Assembly (NCBI GenBank): GCA_964448005.1
Contig: CAYUUW010000002.1
Location: 7,471-71,470, forward strand
Source: CAYUUW01 sp964448005
Lineage (GTDB): Bacteria > Patescibacteriota > Gracilibacteria > UM-FILTER-43-11
DNA: 64,000 nt
Direction: 5' to 3'
This document shows positions 36,733 through 45,018 of the stretch, piece by piece. The position numbers and the translations under genes were made by a program. Below the pieces are notes generated by a model that was not told the DNA's origin, did not search any database, and saw nothing but the letters and a program-made list of their open reading frames with translations. How positions within the stretch are numbered: position 1 is the stretch's first letter; each line of letters begins with the position of its first letter.

Positions 36733-37374
36733 ATGGACATTATTCTTTTCGGAATGCAGGGCTCGGGCAAGGGAACCCAGGGGAAGATCCTTGCCGAACG
36801 CTATGCGCTGAGGCGCTTTGAGATGGGTTCCGAGCTGCGCGCCATGGCTGCCGCCCAGACCCCCTTGGGCCAGAAAATCAATGAAGCCCTGAGTGGAGGG
36901 CACTTGGTCGACGAAAGCATTGTCATGGAGGTGGTGGAAGCCTTTTTGGCCAAGGCTCCCTTGGGCAGCAGACTCCTTTTCGACGGCATTCCCAGAACGC
37001 TGTCCCAGTCCAAGCGCTTCATGGGGATCCTGCGGTCCCATGGGCGCGATGCCTTTGCCCTGCTCATCCGCCTGGGCGAGGAGGAGGCTGTTTCGCGCCT
37101 GACCAGAAGAAGGGTCTGCTCCCAATGCAAGGAAACCTATCCTGCCTTCTACGAAGGGTCACGCTGCTCCCAATGCGGAGGCTCTCTGGTTTCCCGGCAA
37201 GATGACGAGAATCTGGACAGCATACGCAGGCGCCTGGATAGCTATGAGAAGGAAACCGCCCCGGTGATCGACAGTTTCGCCCAGCGGGACCGCCTGATCG
37301 AAGTGGATGGAGAGCAGCCCATTGCCGATGTGACCCAAGAGATGGTGGAGAAGGCCGGCTATCTTTTTGACTGA
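36733..37374 (+). CDS. adk: Adenylate kinase
   Basis: 213 residues; ATP + AMP to 2 ADP. P-loop GMQGSGKGTQG at the N-terminus, AMP site FDGIPRT (family FDGFPRT), and a zinc-type LID with four cysteines (CSQC about 130-133 and CSQC about 147-150), characteristic of Gram-positive-like long adenylate kinases. In the usual place after secY; map follows after 6 bases. Confidence 0.96.
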   Translation: MDIILFGMQGSGKGTQGKILAERYALRRFEMGSELRAMAAAQTPLGQKINEALSGGHLVDESIVMEVVEAFLAKAPLGSRLLFDGIPRTLSQSKRFMGILRSHGRDAFALLIRLGEEEAVSRLTRRRVCSQCKETYPAFYEGSRCSQCGGSLVSRQDDENLDSIRRRLDSYEKETAPVIDSFAQRDRLIEVDGEQPIADVTQEMVEKAGYLFD

Positions 37375-37380
37375 CCCTCC

Positions 37381-38166
37381 TTGTCCCTCCCTCCTTTTAA
37401 TCCAAAATCCATTCCCCCCATTCCCCTCAAAACCCAGGAAGAAATACAATCCATGCGCCATGCAGGAAGGATCCTGACGGCAACTTTGGATTATCTGGAA
37501 GCGCAAGTGCGTCCTGGCATCTCCACGGGCGAGCTGGATCGTCTTGCCGAAGCTTTCATTCGCAGTCATGAGGGCTGCACCCCTGGCTTCAAGGGCATGT
37601 ACGGCTTTCCCGGGAGCGTCTGCTTCTCCATCAATGATGAGGTGGTTCACGGCCTTCCTTCCGACACCCGCTTTCTCCAGGAAGGGGATATTGTCGGAGT
37701 CGATTGCGGAGTCATGTACAAGCGTCTGCATACCGATGCCTGCAGGACGGTTCCTGTGGGAAGGGCTTCCTATGCCGCCCTGCACCTCATCAAAACCACC
37801 AAAAATGCTTTGGGGCAGGCGGTGAAGCTGGTCCGGCCAGGCAATCGCATCGGGGACCTTTCGGCCGCTATTCAGAAAATCCTGGAGGGCCAAGGCTATG
37901 CGCCGGTGATTGACTGCACAGGCCATGGAGTGGGCTATCAGCTCCATGAGCCGCCGGAAATCGTCAATGCCGGCAGAAGGGGGACGGGGCCAGAAATGAA
38001 GGCTGGAATGGTCCTGGCCATCGAGCCTATCTCCACCATGGGAAGCGGCGAAATCTACACGGCTCCGGACGACTGGACTGTCCTTTCCTCAGACAAAACC
38101 CTTTCCGCCCATTTTGAGCATACTGTGCTGGTGACGGAAAAGGGGCACGAGGTCCTTGCGAGCTAA
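37381..38166 (+). CDS. map: Methionine aminopeptidase, type I
   Basis: 261 residues; removes the initiator Met. Dimetal ligands are visible: Asp in GVDCGVMYKRLHTDACRT (two Asp), His in CTGHGVGYQLHEPP, Glu in LAIEPI and Glu in HFEHTVLV. The N-terminus is set by the conserved IPLKTQEEIQSMRHAGRI; the only start upstream of it in frame is the TTG at 37381, six bases after adk. TTG starts are rare among the neighbours. Confidence 0.95.
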   Translation: MSLPPFNPKSIPPIPLKTQEEIQSMRHAGRILTATLDYLEAQVRPGISTGELDRLAEAFIRSHEGCTPGFKGMYGFPGSVCFSINDEVVHGLPSDTRFLQEGDIVGVDCGVMYKRLHTDACRTVPVGRASYAALHLIKTTKNALGQAVKLVRPGNRIGDLSAAIQKILEGQGYAPVIDCTGHGVGYQLHEPPEIVNAGRRGTGPEMKAGMVLAIEPISTMGSGEIYTAPDDWTVLSSDKTLSAHFEHTVLVTEKGHEVLAS

Positions 38167-38269
38167 GTTCCGGCTTTCAAGCGTGTGGCTTTCCCTGCCA
38201 ATCCAGCCATTTCCCCCCCCTTCTTCCTCCCTGCTTCGCCCCACCCCGAAAATTGAATAAAAATTCCCC

Positions 38270-38298
38270 TTGCGCCGATCCATTGCATTATGTAGACT
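38270..38298 (+). promoter_or_regulatory. Putative promoter for infA-rpmJ-rpsM...
   Basis: TTGCGC (38270-38275), 17-base spacer, TAGACT (38293-38298), 22 bases before the infA ATG. Moderate match; the position after a 100-base spacer supports it. Confidence 0.5.
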
Positions 38299-38319
38299 CT
38301 TACCGCTTATTTTTGAATT

Positions 38320-38616
38320 ATGGCGAAAGAGATGATCACAGTCGAAGGGAAGGTTCTTGAGTGCCTTTCCAATGCCAACTTCAAGGTCGAAGTGCGACTG
38401 TCCGAGGAGCTGAAAGAAGTCCATATCGTTCACGCTCATGTTTCCGGCAGGATCCGAGTGAACAACATCCGAATCCTTCCGGGAGATCTGGTGACTGTCG
38501 AGATGACGCCTTACGATTTGAGCAAAGGTCGAATCACCTATCGCCATTCCAGCCCGAAAAAGGACAGCAAGGCAGCAGCCTTGCCCGAAGCTGAAAACCA
38601 AAAGGAAGCGGCCTGA
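38320..38616 (+). CDS. infA: Translation initiation factor IF-1
   Basis: OB-fold factor that occupies the ribosomal A site during initiation. 98 residues: a standard core ([48 protein letters not shown]) followed by an extra Lys/Ala/Glu-rich tail of about 25 residues not found in typical 72-residue IF-1. It sits in the usual place before rpmJ. Confidence 0.96.
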   Translation: MAKEMITVEGKVLECLSNANFKVEVRLSEELKEVHIVHAHVSGRIRVNNIRILPGDLVTVEMTPYDLSKGRITYRHSSPKKDSKAAALPEAENQKEAA

Positions 38617-38653
38617 AAAACCAAAGCCTCTTAGCTGACTCTAATCGCAAACC

Positions 38654-38767
38654 ATGAAAGTACGCGCATCAGTCAAGAAAATCTGCGACAAGTGCAAGGT
38701 CATCAAAAGAAGAGGGGTCGTTCGCGTTATCTGCGACAACCCCAAGCACAAGCAAAGGCAAGGCTGA
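38654..38767 (+). CDS. rpmJ: 50S ribosomal protein L36
   Basis: bL36, 37 residues: [19 protein letters not shown] then a C..H pair ([13 protein letters not shown]). CxxC plus Cys and His form the zinc ribbon of the zinc-binding form. Positioned between infA and rpsM as usual. Confidence 0.96.
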   Translation: MKVRASVKKICDKCKVIKRRGVVRVICDNPKHKQRQG

Positions 38768-38808
38768 ATCGCCTTCCTCTTTTTAGATCCCTAAACCCCC
38801 CGTTCCAA

Positions 38809-39183
38809 ATGGCACGTATCGCAGGAATCAATCTTCCCAAAAACAAGCGCATTCAGGTTGGCCTCACCTACATCCATGGCATTGGCCGAAGCTCTAGCAC
38901 AAAGCTTTTGGAGGCTTTGAGGATCAATTTGGACACCAAGGTCGAGGACCTGACCCCCGAGGAGGAGCAGAGGCTCCGCGACGAGGTCGGAAAGATTGTG
39001 GTCGAAGGCGACCTGCGCCGCCAAACCTCGAACAACATCAAGCGCCTTCAGGAAATCGGCAGCTACCGGGGCTTTCGCCATCGCCGCCGCCTGCCTGTGC
39101 GGGGCCAGCGGACCAAGACCAATGCCCGGACCAAGCGCGGAAAGCGCGTCACCATGGGAAGTGGTCGAGTTGCTGCAAAATAA
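38809..39183 (+). CDS. rpsM: 30S ribosomal protein S13
   Basis: uS13, 124 residues, contacts L5 and the P-site t[17 protein letters not shown], the helix-two-turn-helix region and the end [23 protein letters not shown] are diagnostic. Confidence 0.98.
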   Translation: MARIAGINLPKNKRIQVGLTYIHGIGRSSSTKLLEALRINLDTKVEDLTPEEEQRLRDEVGKIVVEGDLRRQTSNNIKRLQEIGSYRGFRHRRRLPVRGQRTKTNARTKRGKRVTMGSGRVAAK

Positions 39184-39245
39184 TGGGCGCCAATAATCTT
39201 ATCTCGCCCCCCTGAGTGGCGGGGCTCCTGCTAATCCATTCTCGT

Positions 39246-39644
39246 ATGTCATCTGCCAAAAAGGACAAATTCTCCGGGGTCAAGAAGCCCAAGCGCACGA
39301 TTCCGGAAGCCAATGTTCATATCATCGCCTCCTACAACAACACGCTGATGACCTTGGCCGAATCCAATGGTCGGGTTTTGGCTCAGTCCAGCGCAGGAAG
39401 CTGCGGATTCAAGAGCTCCAGAAAGTCCACTCCCTACGCAGCCACCGTGACAGCCGAAAAGCTCCTGGAAAAGGCATCCCTTTACGGCGTGCAGAAAGTG
39501 AAGGTTTTCGTCAAGGGAGTCGGAACGGGACGCGAGCAGGCGATTCGCGGCCTCCAGGCTGCCGGCTTGGACCTGGATGCCATCTTCGATGTCACCCCCA
39601 TTCCTCATGGCGGCTGCCGCAAGCGGAAGGCCAGAAGGATCTAA
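39246..39644 (+). CDS. rpsK: 30S ribosomal protein S11
   Basis: uS11, 132 residues, on the 30S platform. VHIIASYNNTLMTLAE, SAGSCGFKSSRKSTPYAA and TPIPHGGCRKRKARR fit, with Gly in place of the usual Asn in PHNGC. The ATG at 39246 gives MSSAKKDKFSG; the frame is open 30 bases upstream but without a better start. Confidence 0.97.
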   Translation: MSSAKKDKFSGVKKPKRTIPEANVHIIASYNNTLMTLAESNGRVLAQSSAGSCGFKSSRKSTPYAATVTAEKLLEKASLYGVQKVKVFVKGVGTGREQAIRGLQAAGLDLDAIFDVTPIPHGGCRKRKARRI

Positions 39645-39719
39645 TCTCACCCTTTTTTGTGGCCAAGGCCAATCGCTGGCCGCGGCAACGAATTTTAGAA
39701 CCGTAAATTTCACCCCATC

Positions 39720-40325
39720 ATGCGATACACCGGATCAAAAGCAAGACTCTGCCGCAAATTGGGCGTCAATCTTTTCGGCCCCGAAAAGTACACCAAAATC
39801 CTTCAGAGGCGCAATGCCAAGCCGGGCATGCACGGCGACCGCTTCTCCAAGAAGAGCGAGTACGGCACCCAGCTGGAAGACAAGCAGAAAGCCCGCTATG
39901 TGTTCGGACTCACGGAAAAGCAAATGAGCAACAGCTTCCGCAAGGCCGCAGCGCAGGCTGGAGACACGGGGCAGAATCTCCTTCGTCTTTTTGAGCGCCG
40001 GCTGGACAATGTGGTCTACATTTCCCAGTTCGCAGTCACCCGGATGCAGGCCCGCCAAATGGTAGGGCACGGCCATTTCAGGCTCAATGGACGAAAGGTA
40101 AACATTCCCTCCATCCTGGTACGCCCCGGGGATGTCATCGAATTGATCCAAAAATACGCCAAATCCCCCCTTTACACAGATTTGGACAAGCTGAAGAGCT
40201 ATGCTCCAAAATGGCTGAAAGCCGATCTGAAAGCACTTAAGGTGGAGGTGTTGGCGATGCCCGAGGAGAGTGACCTTGAGCAGAGCATCAACAGGCAGAG
40301 CATCGTAGAATACTATTCTCGCTAG
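39720..40325 (+). CDS. rpsD: 30S ribosomal protein S4
   Basis: uS4, 201 residues, 30S assembly initiator. N-terminal MRYTGSKARLCRKLG lacks the four-Cys zinc finger of some S4 proteins. The S4 RNA-binding domain (RRLDNVVYISQFAVTRMQARQMVGHGH then VRPGDVIEL) is intact. Confidence 0.98.
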   Translation: MRYTGSKARLCRKLGVNLFGPEKYTKILQRRNAKPGMHGDRFSKKSEYGTQLEDKQKARYVFGLTEKQMSNSFRKAAAQAGDTGQNLLRLFERRLDNVVYISQFAVTRMQARQMVGHGHFRLNGRKVNIPSILVRPGDVIELIQKYAKSPLYTDLDKLKSYAPKWLKADLKALKVEVLAMPEESDLEQSINRQSIVEYYSR

Positions 40326-40347
40326 TTCTTTTTAACCTTCACTCTTT

Positions 40348-41340
40348 ATGCACATCATTCAAGAGGAGATTGGTTTGCCCAAAATCAAAATCGAATCCTC
40401 TGGGCAGAATCTCACCCTCTTCAGCATCAGCCCCCTTCCCTCTGGCTACGGAATGACCCTTGGAAACGCCTTGAGGAGGGTTCTGCTCTCATCCCTTCCC
40501 GGCGCAGCCATTGTCGCCGTCAAGATCGAGGGGGTGGCCCATGAGTATTCTACCCTGAATGGAGTGAAGGACAGCGTTCTGGACATGATTCTGAACCTGA
40601 AGCAGATCCAGATCCGCAAGCATTCGAAAGGACCGGAAAAAGTCACTCTTTCGGTAGGAAAGGAGGGCGAAGTGCGCGCCAAGGACATCAAGCATTCCAG
40701 CGACATCGAAATCCTGAACCCCGACCAGCTCATCACCTCCATCACCAAGAAGGGCACCAAGCTTGTCATGGAAATGATAGTGGACAAGGGGGTCGGTTAC
40801 GAGCCGGCCACCCTGCGCGTGAAGGACAAGGCGGAAATCGGGCTCATCCAGGTGGATGCCATCTATTCTCCTGTGGTCAAGGTTCGCTACGATGTTGCCA
40901 GCTCCCGTATCGGCCAAATGACCGATCTGGACAAGCTCATGATCGAGATCCAGACCAATGGGTCCATCACTCCTGAAGATGCCCTCAAGTTCAGCGCCAA
41001 TATCCTCAAATCCTATTTCGGCCTCTTCCTGGTGGAAGGAGATGATATCGAACCGGATTTCCGCGCCGACTTCAAATCGGTTAAAAGAAGGGAGGATGAA
41101 GGCGTCCAGGACGAAAAGGACAAGAAGGAGCACTATACCCCCATCGAAATCCTCAATTTCTCCCCCCGCACGCTCAATGCTTTGATCAATGGCGGAATCG
41201 GCTCCATTGAGCAGCTGGTCAAATGCACCCCCAGCAAGCTGGAGAACTTCAGGGGCTTCGGCAGAAAGGCCATGACCGAAGTCAGCGATGCCCTGGCTAC
41301 TCGAGGGCTTAAAATGACAGAGGATTCCTCGGAACGATAA
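40348..41340 (+). CDS. rpoA: DNA-directed RNA polymerase subunit alpha
   Basis: 330 residues. N-terminal dimerisation and assembly domain (GYGMTLGNALRRVLLSSLPGAA) and a C-terminal domain (PIEILNFSPRTLNALINGGI to LKMTE) with helix-hairpin-helix that can contact DNA and activators. Between rpsD and rplQ, the standard alpha operon order. Confidence 0.98.
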   Translation: MHIIQEEIGLPKIKIESSGQNLTLFSISPLPSGYGMTLGNALRRVLLSSLPGAAIVAVKIEGVAHEYSTLNGVKDSVLDMILNLKQIQIRKHSKGPEKVTLSVGKEGEVRAKDIKHSSDIEILNPDQLITSITKKGTKLVMEMIVDKGVGYEPATLRVKDKAEIGLIQVDAIYSPVVKVRYDVASSRIGQMTDLDKLMIEIQTNGSITPEDALKFSANILKSYFGLFLVEGDDIEPDFRADFKSVKRREDEGVQDEKDKKEHYTPIEILNFSPRTLNALINGGIGSIEQLVKCTPSKLENFRGFGRKAMTEVSDALATRGLKMTEDSSER

Positions 41341-41368
41341 TCAGCAGCAGATCTAATTCTTTTCCCCC

Positions 41369-41722
41369 ATGCGACACAGAGTAAAGTCAACCCGGCTCAA
41401 TAGGAATGCTTCTCACCTGGATTCCATGCTCAGGAACCTGATGACTTCCATCGTGCTTTATGAAAAGGTCAAAACTACCAAGGGCAAGGCCAAAATGGCA
41501 AAATCCGCTGTGGAGATCCTGATCGCCTCGGCCAAGAAGCAGACTCCGGCTTCGGCCATGCGATCCCTGAACAGCACCCTGATGGATCCCAATGCCTCGA
41601 AGAAGGTGGTGCAGGAGCTGGTGGCCCGCTACAAGGACCGCTCCTCGGGCTTTGTTCGCGTTACCCCCTTGGGGTTTCGCCCTGGCGACTCCGCTCCTGT
41701 GGTTCAGATTGAGCTGATTTAA
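41369..41722 (+). CDS. rplQ: 50S ribosomal protein L17
   Basis: bL17, 117 residues. MRHRVKSTRLNRNASHLDSMLRNL and the C-terminal GFVRVTPLGFRPGDSAPVVQIEL are typical, followed closely by rplM. Confidence 0.97.
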   Translation: MRHRVKSTRLNRNASHLDSMLRNLMTSIVLYEKVKTTKGKAKMAKSAVEILIASAKKQTPASAMRSLNSTLMDPNASKKVVQELVARYKDRSSGFVRVTPLGFRPGDSAPVVQIELI

Positions 41723-41739
41723 TTCCTTCCGCAAACGAC

Positions 41740-42171
41740 ATGAAAACTTTCATTCCCAAAATCCAGTCCAAATCCGAAAGGAAGTGGTATGTGGTGGACG
41801 CCGACGGAAAGGTGGCCGGCCGCTTGGCGGCAGAGATCGCCAATATCCTTCGCGGAAAGAACAAGGCCTCCTTCACTCCCCATATGGACATGGGCGATTA
41901 CGTGGTGGTCATCAATGCGGAAAAGATCCGCCTGACCGGAAACAAGGAGGAGCAGAAGGAGTACATCACCCATAGCGGCTATTTCGGCAATCTCCGCCGC
42001 CGCTCCTTCAAGGCTGTGCAGCAGAGGCAGCCTTCCCGCATCCTGAAGGAAGCCGTTTCCGGCATGCTTCCAAAAAATCGTCTCCGGAGGCATTTCATGG
42101 ACAAGCTCCATATTTACGCTGGCATGGAGCACCCTCATGCCGGCCAGAATCCCATAGCCATTAATCTCTAA
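41740..42171 (+). CDS. rplM: 50S ribosomal protein L13
   Basis: uL13, 143 residues. WYVVDADGKVAGRLAAEIANIL, HMDMGDYVVVINAEKI, VSGMLPKNRLRRHFM and the final YAGMEHPHAGQNP match the family. Pairs with rpsI as in most bacteria; the spacing is 7 bases. Confidence 0.98.
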   Translation: MKTFIPKIQSKSERKWYVVDADGKVAGRLAAEIANILRGKNKASFTPHMDMGDYVVVINAEKIRLTGNKEEQKEYITHSGYFGNLRRRSFKAVQQRQPSRILKEAVSGMLPKNRLRRHFMDKLHIYAGMEHPHAGQNPIAINL

Positions 42172-42178
42172 TTTCATC

Positions 42179-42628
42179 ATGGCCGTCAAAACCCCTGCTG
42201 TTTCCGCCCAGCTCCCCAAAGAAGAGAAAATGCACCGCGATGGCCGCTATTTCTTCGCCAACGGAAAGCGCAAAACCTCCATCGCTCGCGTGCGCCTTTA
42301 TGAGAACGGAAAGGGCGAAATCTTCGTGAATGAAAAGCCTGCCCAGGAATACTTTTTCGGGGTCATGGTCAGCGGCATCAAGGCTCCTCTTAGGTTGGCC
42401 AACGCCCTCAAGCTGTTCGATGTGGTCGCAGTGATCAGCGGCGGAGGGGTCAGTGCCCAGGCCGATGCTTTGCGCCATGGCATCTCCAAGGCGCTGCTGG
42501 AGTACGATCCGGAGCTGCGCGCTGTGCTGAAGAAAGCAGGCTTCCTCACCCGCGACTCTCGCGTCAAAGAGCGCAAGAAACCCGGCCTTAGGCGCGCTCG
42601 CCGCGCTCCCCAGTGGGCCAAGCGCTAA
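42179..42628 (+). CDS. rpsI: 30S ribosomal protein S9
   Basis: uS9, 149 residues, whose C-terminal tail reaches the P-site tRNA. GKRKTSIARVRLYENGKG, GGGVSAQADALRHGISKALL and the final KKPGLRRARRAPQWAKR are diagnostic. Last gene of the ribosomal run, closed by a strong terminator. Confidence 0.98.
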   Translation: MAVKTPAVSAQLPKEEKMHRDGRYFFANGKRKTSIARVRLYENGKGEIFVNEKPAQEYFFGVMVSGIKAPLRLANALKLFDVVAVISGGGVSAQADALRHGISKALLEYDPELRAVLKKAGFLTRDSRVKERKKPGLRRARRAPQWAKR

Positions 42629-42650
42629 GAAAATTCTTTGCCTGCCAAAA

Positions 42651-42680
42651 AGACCCAAGCCTCAGCTTGGGTCTTTTTTT
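42651..42680. terminator. Bidirectional Rho-independent terminator
   Basis: Perfect 10-bp arms AGACCCAAGC and GCTTGGGTCT around a CTCA loop, followed by a T-run on the plus strand and preceded by an A-run that gives a T-run on the minus strand. It lies between convergent rpsI and yraN. Confidence 0.93.
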
Positions 42681-42682
42681 GC

Positions 42683-43051
42683 TCATTCTGTCTCCTGGGT
42701 GACGTTCATGAAATGCTCGATGTCGTCGGCGCCTTTTCCTAGCCGTACCGAGAGCACATCGATACGCCAGCCTCTCTCCTCTCCGCCGCTGTTTTTTTCC
42801 ATCCAGAACAGGGCGGATTGGATGAGCTTGCGCATTTTGGCCCGGCTGACGGATTCCTCCGGGTCTCCCAGGGATCCTGCGCTCCGGCTTTTCACCTCCG
42901 CAAAGACCAGTTCTCCCGTGCCTGGATCCAGGGCCACCAGATCCAGCTCTCCCACCCGCTGATGGGAATTGCGGGCCAGAATGCGATAGCCTTTGGCTTG
43001 CAGATAGGCGGCAGCCAGGCTTTCGCCTATGTTTCCGGTGGCACGACTCAT
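42683..43051 (-). CDS. yraN: YraN / UPF0102 family nuclease-fold protein
   Basis: 122 residues with the restriction-endonuclease-like core of UPF0102: an N-terminal GNIGESLAAAYLQAKGYRILARN helix-strand, then GELDLVA (acidic metal ligand) and LVFAEVKSR (ExK). YraN proteins are thought to act in DNA repair or recombination, but the substrate is not settled. It is convergent with rpsI and shares its terminator. Confidence 0.93.
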   Translation of the reverse strand: MSRATGNIGESLAAAYLQAKGYRILARNSHQRVGELDLVALDPGTGELVFAEVKSRSAGSLGDPEESVSRAKMRKLIQSALFWMEKNSGGEERGWRIDVLSVRLGKGADDIEHFMNVTQETE

Positions 43052-43098
43052 TAAAAATGCGAATGAATTGCTAATTTAGGACCTGATTGAACTTGGGC

Positions 43099-43162
43099 TT
43101 ACAAAGCTTACTCGCTGCGCTAGCTTAGAAGCTTATTAAGCTCCGTAAGCTATTTAAGCTCC
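43099..43162. repeat. TAAGCT-type short repeats
   Basis: Spacer upstream of yraN. Contains AAGCTTA on one arm and TAAGCT words on the other, including a 22-base stretch (43130-43151) identical to 20498-20519. The words occur in both orientations (ACAAAGCTTA here is the reverse complement of a unit at 20559-20568). Confidence 0.8.
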
Positions 43163-43218
43163 CCAGCCTCTTTTATACTTTGAGAATTGGAAATTAAACT
43201 AAGATTTCGAGGCTTTTT

Positions 43219-43803
43219 TCAGGCAAACAGCGCCACGGTGAAGCTGGCCCCCAGGGGGATGATGAGGTTGTCGTCGATATCTATGCCGGCCAGGCTGATT
43301 CTGGGGATCTCCAGGAACATGCCTACTGCCGCTGCGGCTCCTGCCCCCGCCCAATGCGGGAAGAAGAAATACACGGCAGGAATGGCGGCCACAATGCCCG
43401 CCAGGTTCCCCTCGATGCACTTTTCCGGATTCAGCGGAGTCCTTATCCTTCCGATGCGGCTGCCCACCACATTGGAGACCGCATCTCCCACACTCAGCAC
43501 CATGATGCCCGCATAGGCGATGGGCGCATCGAACAGGGAAAGGCAAAGGTAGGCCCCCAAGGTGAAGAAAAGGATCCCTTTCCCGGGAAGGCTTTCCAGG
43601 TGATGCTTCCTTTCGAAAAAAGCCGTCAGCCGCCGCAGCAGAGACTTCTCCTGCTGCCTTTTGACCCAGTAGGAAAAGGAAATGCCCCCTCCCAGGAGCA
43701 GCAGAAAGCCTGCGTGGCCCAAAAGCCCTTGCTGGTGCAGCGCAATCAGAAGCGGGCCGTAGGCGAGGTGCAGCAGCTGGCGGCGAAGCTCCAAGGCGCT
43801 CAT
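43219..43803 (-). CDS. CTP-dependent lipid kinase-like membrane protein (dolichol/phytol kinase family)
   Basis: 194 residues with five or six transmembrane helices. The motif block SVGDAVSNVVGSRIGRIR, then NPEKCIEGNLAG and IDIDDNLIIPLG, matches the SEC59/DGK1/VTE5 family of CTP-dependent kinases of polyprenols, phytol or diacylglycerol. In bacteria the substrate is rarely known; a polyprenol or lipid recycling role is plausible. It is transcribed away from nrdR. Confidence 0.75.
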   Translation of the reverse strand: MSALELRRQLLHLAYGPLLIALHQQGLLGHAGFLLLLGGGISFSYWVKRQQEKSLLRRLTAFFERKHHLESLPGKGILFFTLGAYLCLSLFDAPIAYAGIMVLSVGDAVSNVVGSRIGRIRTPLNPEKCIEGNLAGIVAAIPAVYFFFPHWAGAGAAAAVGMFLEIPRISLAGIDIDDNLIIPLGASFTVALFA

Positions 43804-43885
43804 CTGTGTCGGGTTAGCAACAGGAGAATTCTAGTCCAAAGCCGGTCCAAAGGCCAATTTCATCCTCTTCCTTTTGTTAATCGGG

Positions 43886-43891
43886 TATAAT
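43886..43891 (+). promoter_or_regulatory. Putative -10 element upstream of nrdR
   Basis: Perfect TATAAT, 43 bases before the nrdR ATG. No convincing -35 at the correct distance. Confidence 0.45.
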
Positions 43892-43934
43892 GCCGCCATG
43901 ACCTTGCCTATTTTTCCCCAATAACCAGGAAGCC

Positions 43935-44381
43935 ATGCAGTGCCTCAAGTGCAAATACATCGACACCAAGGTCATCGATTCGCGCCTTTCGGAAAGCGGC
44001 CGGGCCGTGCGGCGCCGGCGGGAGTGCGAAAAGTGCGGCAACCGCTTCACCACCTTCGAGCGCGTGGCCATGGGCAACCTGATGGTGAAGAAGAAGGACG
44101 GAACGTTCCAGATCTATGACCGCAACAAGCTGGAGCAGGGGATTTGGCTGGCTTGCGGCAAGCGGCCGGTGGCGAAGGACCAGGTGGACGAGATGGTCAA
44201 CGGCCTGGAGGAAAGCTGGGGATCGAACAAGAAGATGGTGACGAGCGAGAAGATCGGGCGCGATGTGAGCGAGGCTTTGAAGAAGATGGACCACATTGCC
44301 TACATCCGCTTCGCCAGCGTGTACCGCAATTTCAAGGATGTGGACGAGTTCAAGCAGGAGCTGAACAAGCTGCTGAAATAA
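43935..44381 (+). CDS. nrdR: Transcriptional repressor NrdR
   Basis: 148 residues. N-terminal zinc ribbon with CLKC and CEKC, basic DNA-binding segment (SRLSESGRAVRRRRECEKC), and an ATP-cone domain (VKKKDGTFQIYDRNKLEQGI). NrdR senses ATP/dATP and represses ribonucleotide reductase genes through NrdR boxes. No nrd gene lies in this window, so its targets are elsewhere. Confidence 0.97.
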   Translation: MQCLKCKYIDTKVIDSRLSESGRAVRRRRECEKCGNRFTTFERVAMGNLMVKKKDGTFQIYDRNKLEQGIWLACGKRPVAKDQVDEMVNGLEESWGSNKKMVTSEKIGRDVSEALKKMDHIAYIRFASVYRNFKDVDEFKQELNKLLK

Positions 44382-44406
44382 AGGATCTCACCCAAAAAAG
44401 CCCAGC

Positions 44407-44424
44407 CCCGCGGATGTCCGCGGG
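44407..44424 (+). terminator. Short GC hairpin after nrdR
   Basis: CCCGCGG, loop ATGT, CCGCGGG, 25 bases downstream of the nrdR stop. No T-run follows, so terminator function is uncertain. Confidence 0.35.
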
Positions 44425-44448
44425 ACTGGAGGGTTTGCTTGTTCGCCT

Positions 44449-44922
44449 CTACGAAGGCTGGAGGGGGTGGTGACGGTAATCAGCGGGTTGGCTGGGAATG
44501 GTGATGCCCGGGTTGAACCCCATCATACTTTCGAATTGGCTGCCTGCGACAGCCTGTCCTCCGGTAAAGACCATGCCTGGAGCTCCCGCCTCTCGGGTTT
44601 GACGTACTTGATGGTGGGGTGGTGGGGCTTGAACGCGTTGTTGTTGCACGGGTTTTTTTCCTGACTTTTGTCGCCTTAGGCACTTCCTTGGCCTTGATGG
44701 CTTTGGCAGACGACGCACTGGATTCGGAAAAGGAACCCAAGGCGCCGCCTGCCAATAAATATCGCGAAGAGGCGAACCTGGCGCTGGGCTTGGGCATTCT
44801 TGCGAGGGCAAAAAGCTGGAGGCCAAAAACGCCAGAATAACTCTCCGCGAAAGCGAATTGTGAAGGAGCAAATCGTCGATTAGTTTATCCCTTAAAACAG
44901 ATTTGTCAAATTGAATTTTCAC
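44449..44922 (-). pseudogene. Possible decayed or frameshifted small secreted-protein gene
   Basis: This stretch of the 637-base interval 44382-45018 has no intact convincing gene. On the minus strand a protein-like start (MKIQFDKSVLRDKLIDD, then a hydrophobic ILAFLASSF segment) continues better in a second frame (SARFASSRYLLAGGALGSF, then AKAIKAKEVPKATKVRKKT) and may end in a third. That pattern suggests a gene with one or two frameshifts. On the plus strand a 73-codon frame (44619-44840) also has a signal-like start (FFLTFVALGTSLALMALA). I cannot decide which, if either, is real. Confidence 0.25.
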
Positions 44923-44940
44923 CCTGAATTTTTCCTCGCC

Positions 44941-44982
44941 AAAAAAGAGGGCGGCGGCTCCGGAGGATTGTCCGGAGTCGCC
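44941..44982 (-). terminator. Terminator of the HEAT-like protein gene
   Basis: Read on the minus strand: GGCGACTCCGGA, six-base loop, TCCGGAGCCGCC (one mismatch), then a short spacer and six T. It lies 36 bases past the stop of the gene at 45019-45663. Confidence 0.8.
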
Positions 44983-45018
44983 TGGAGGGCTTTCTTGCCC
45001 ACATGAATGATTGCCCTG

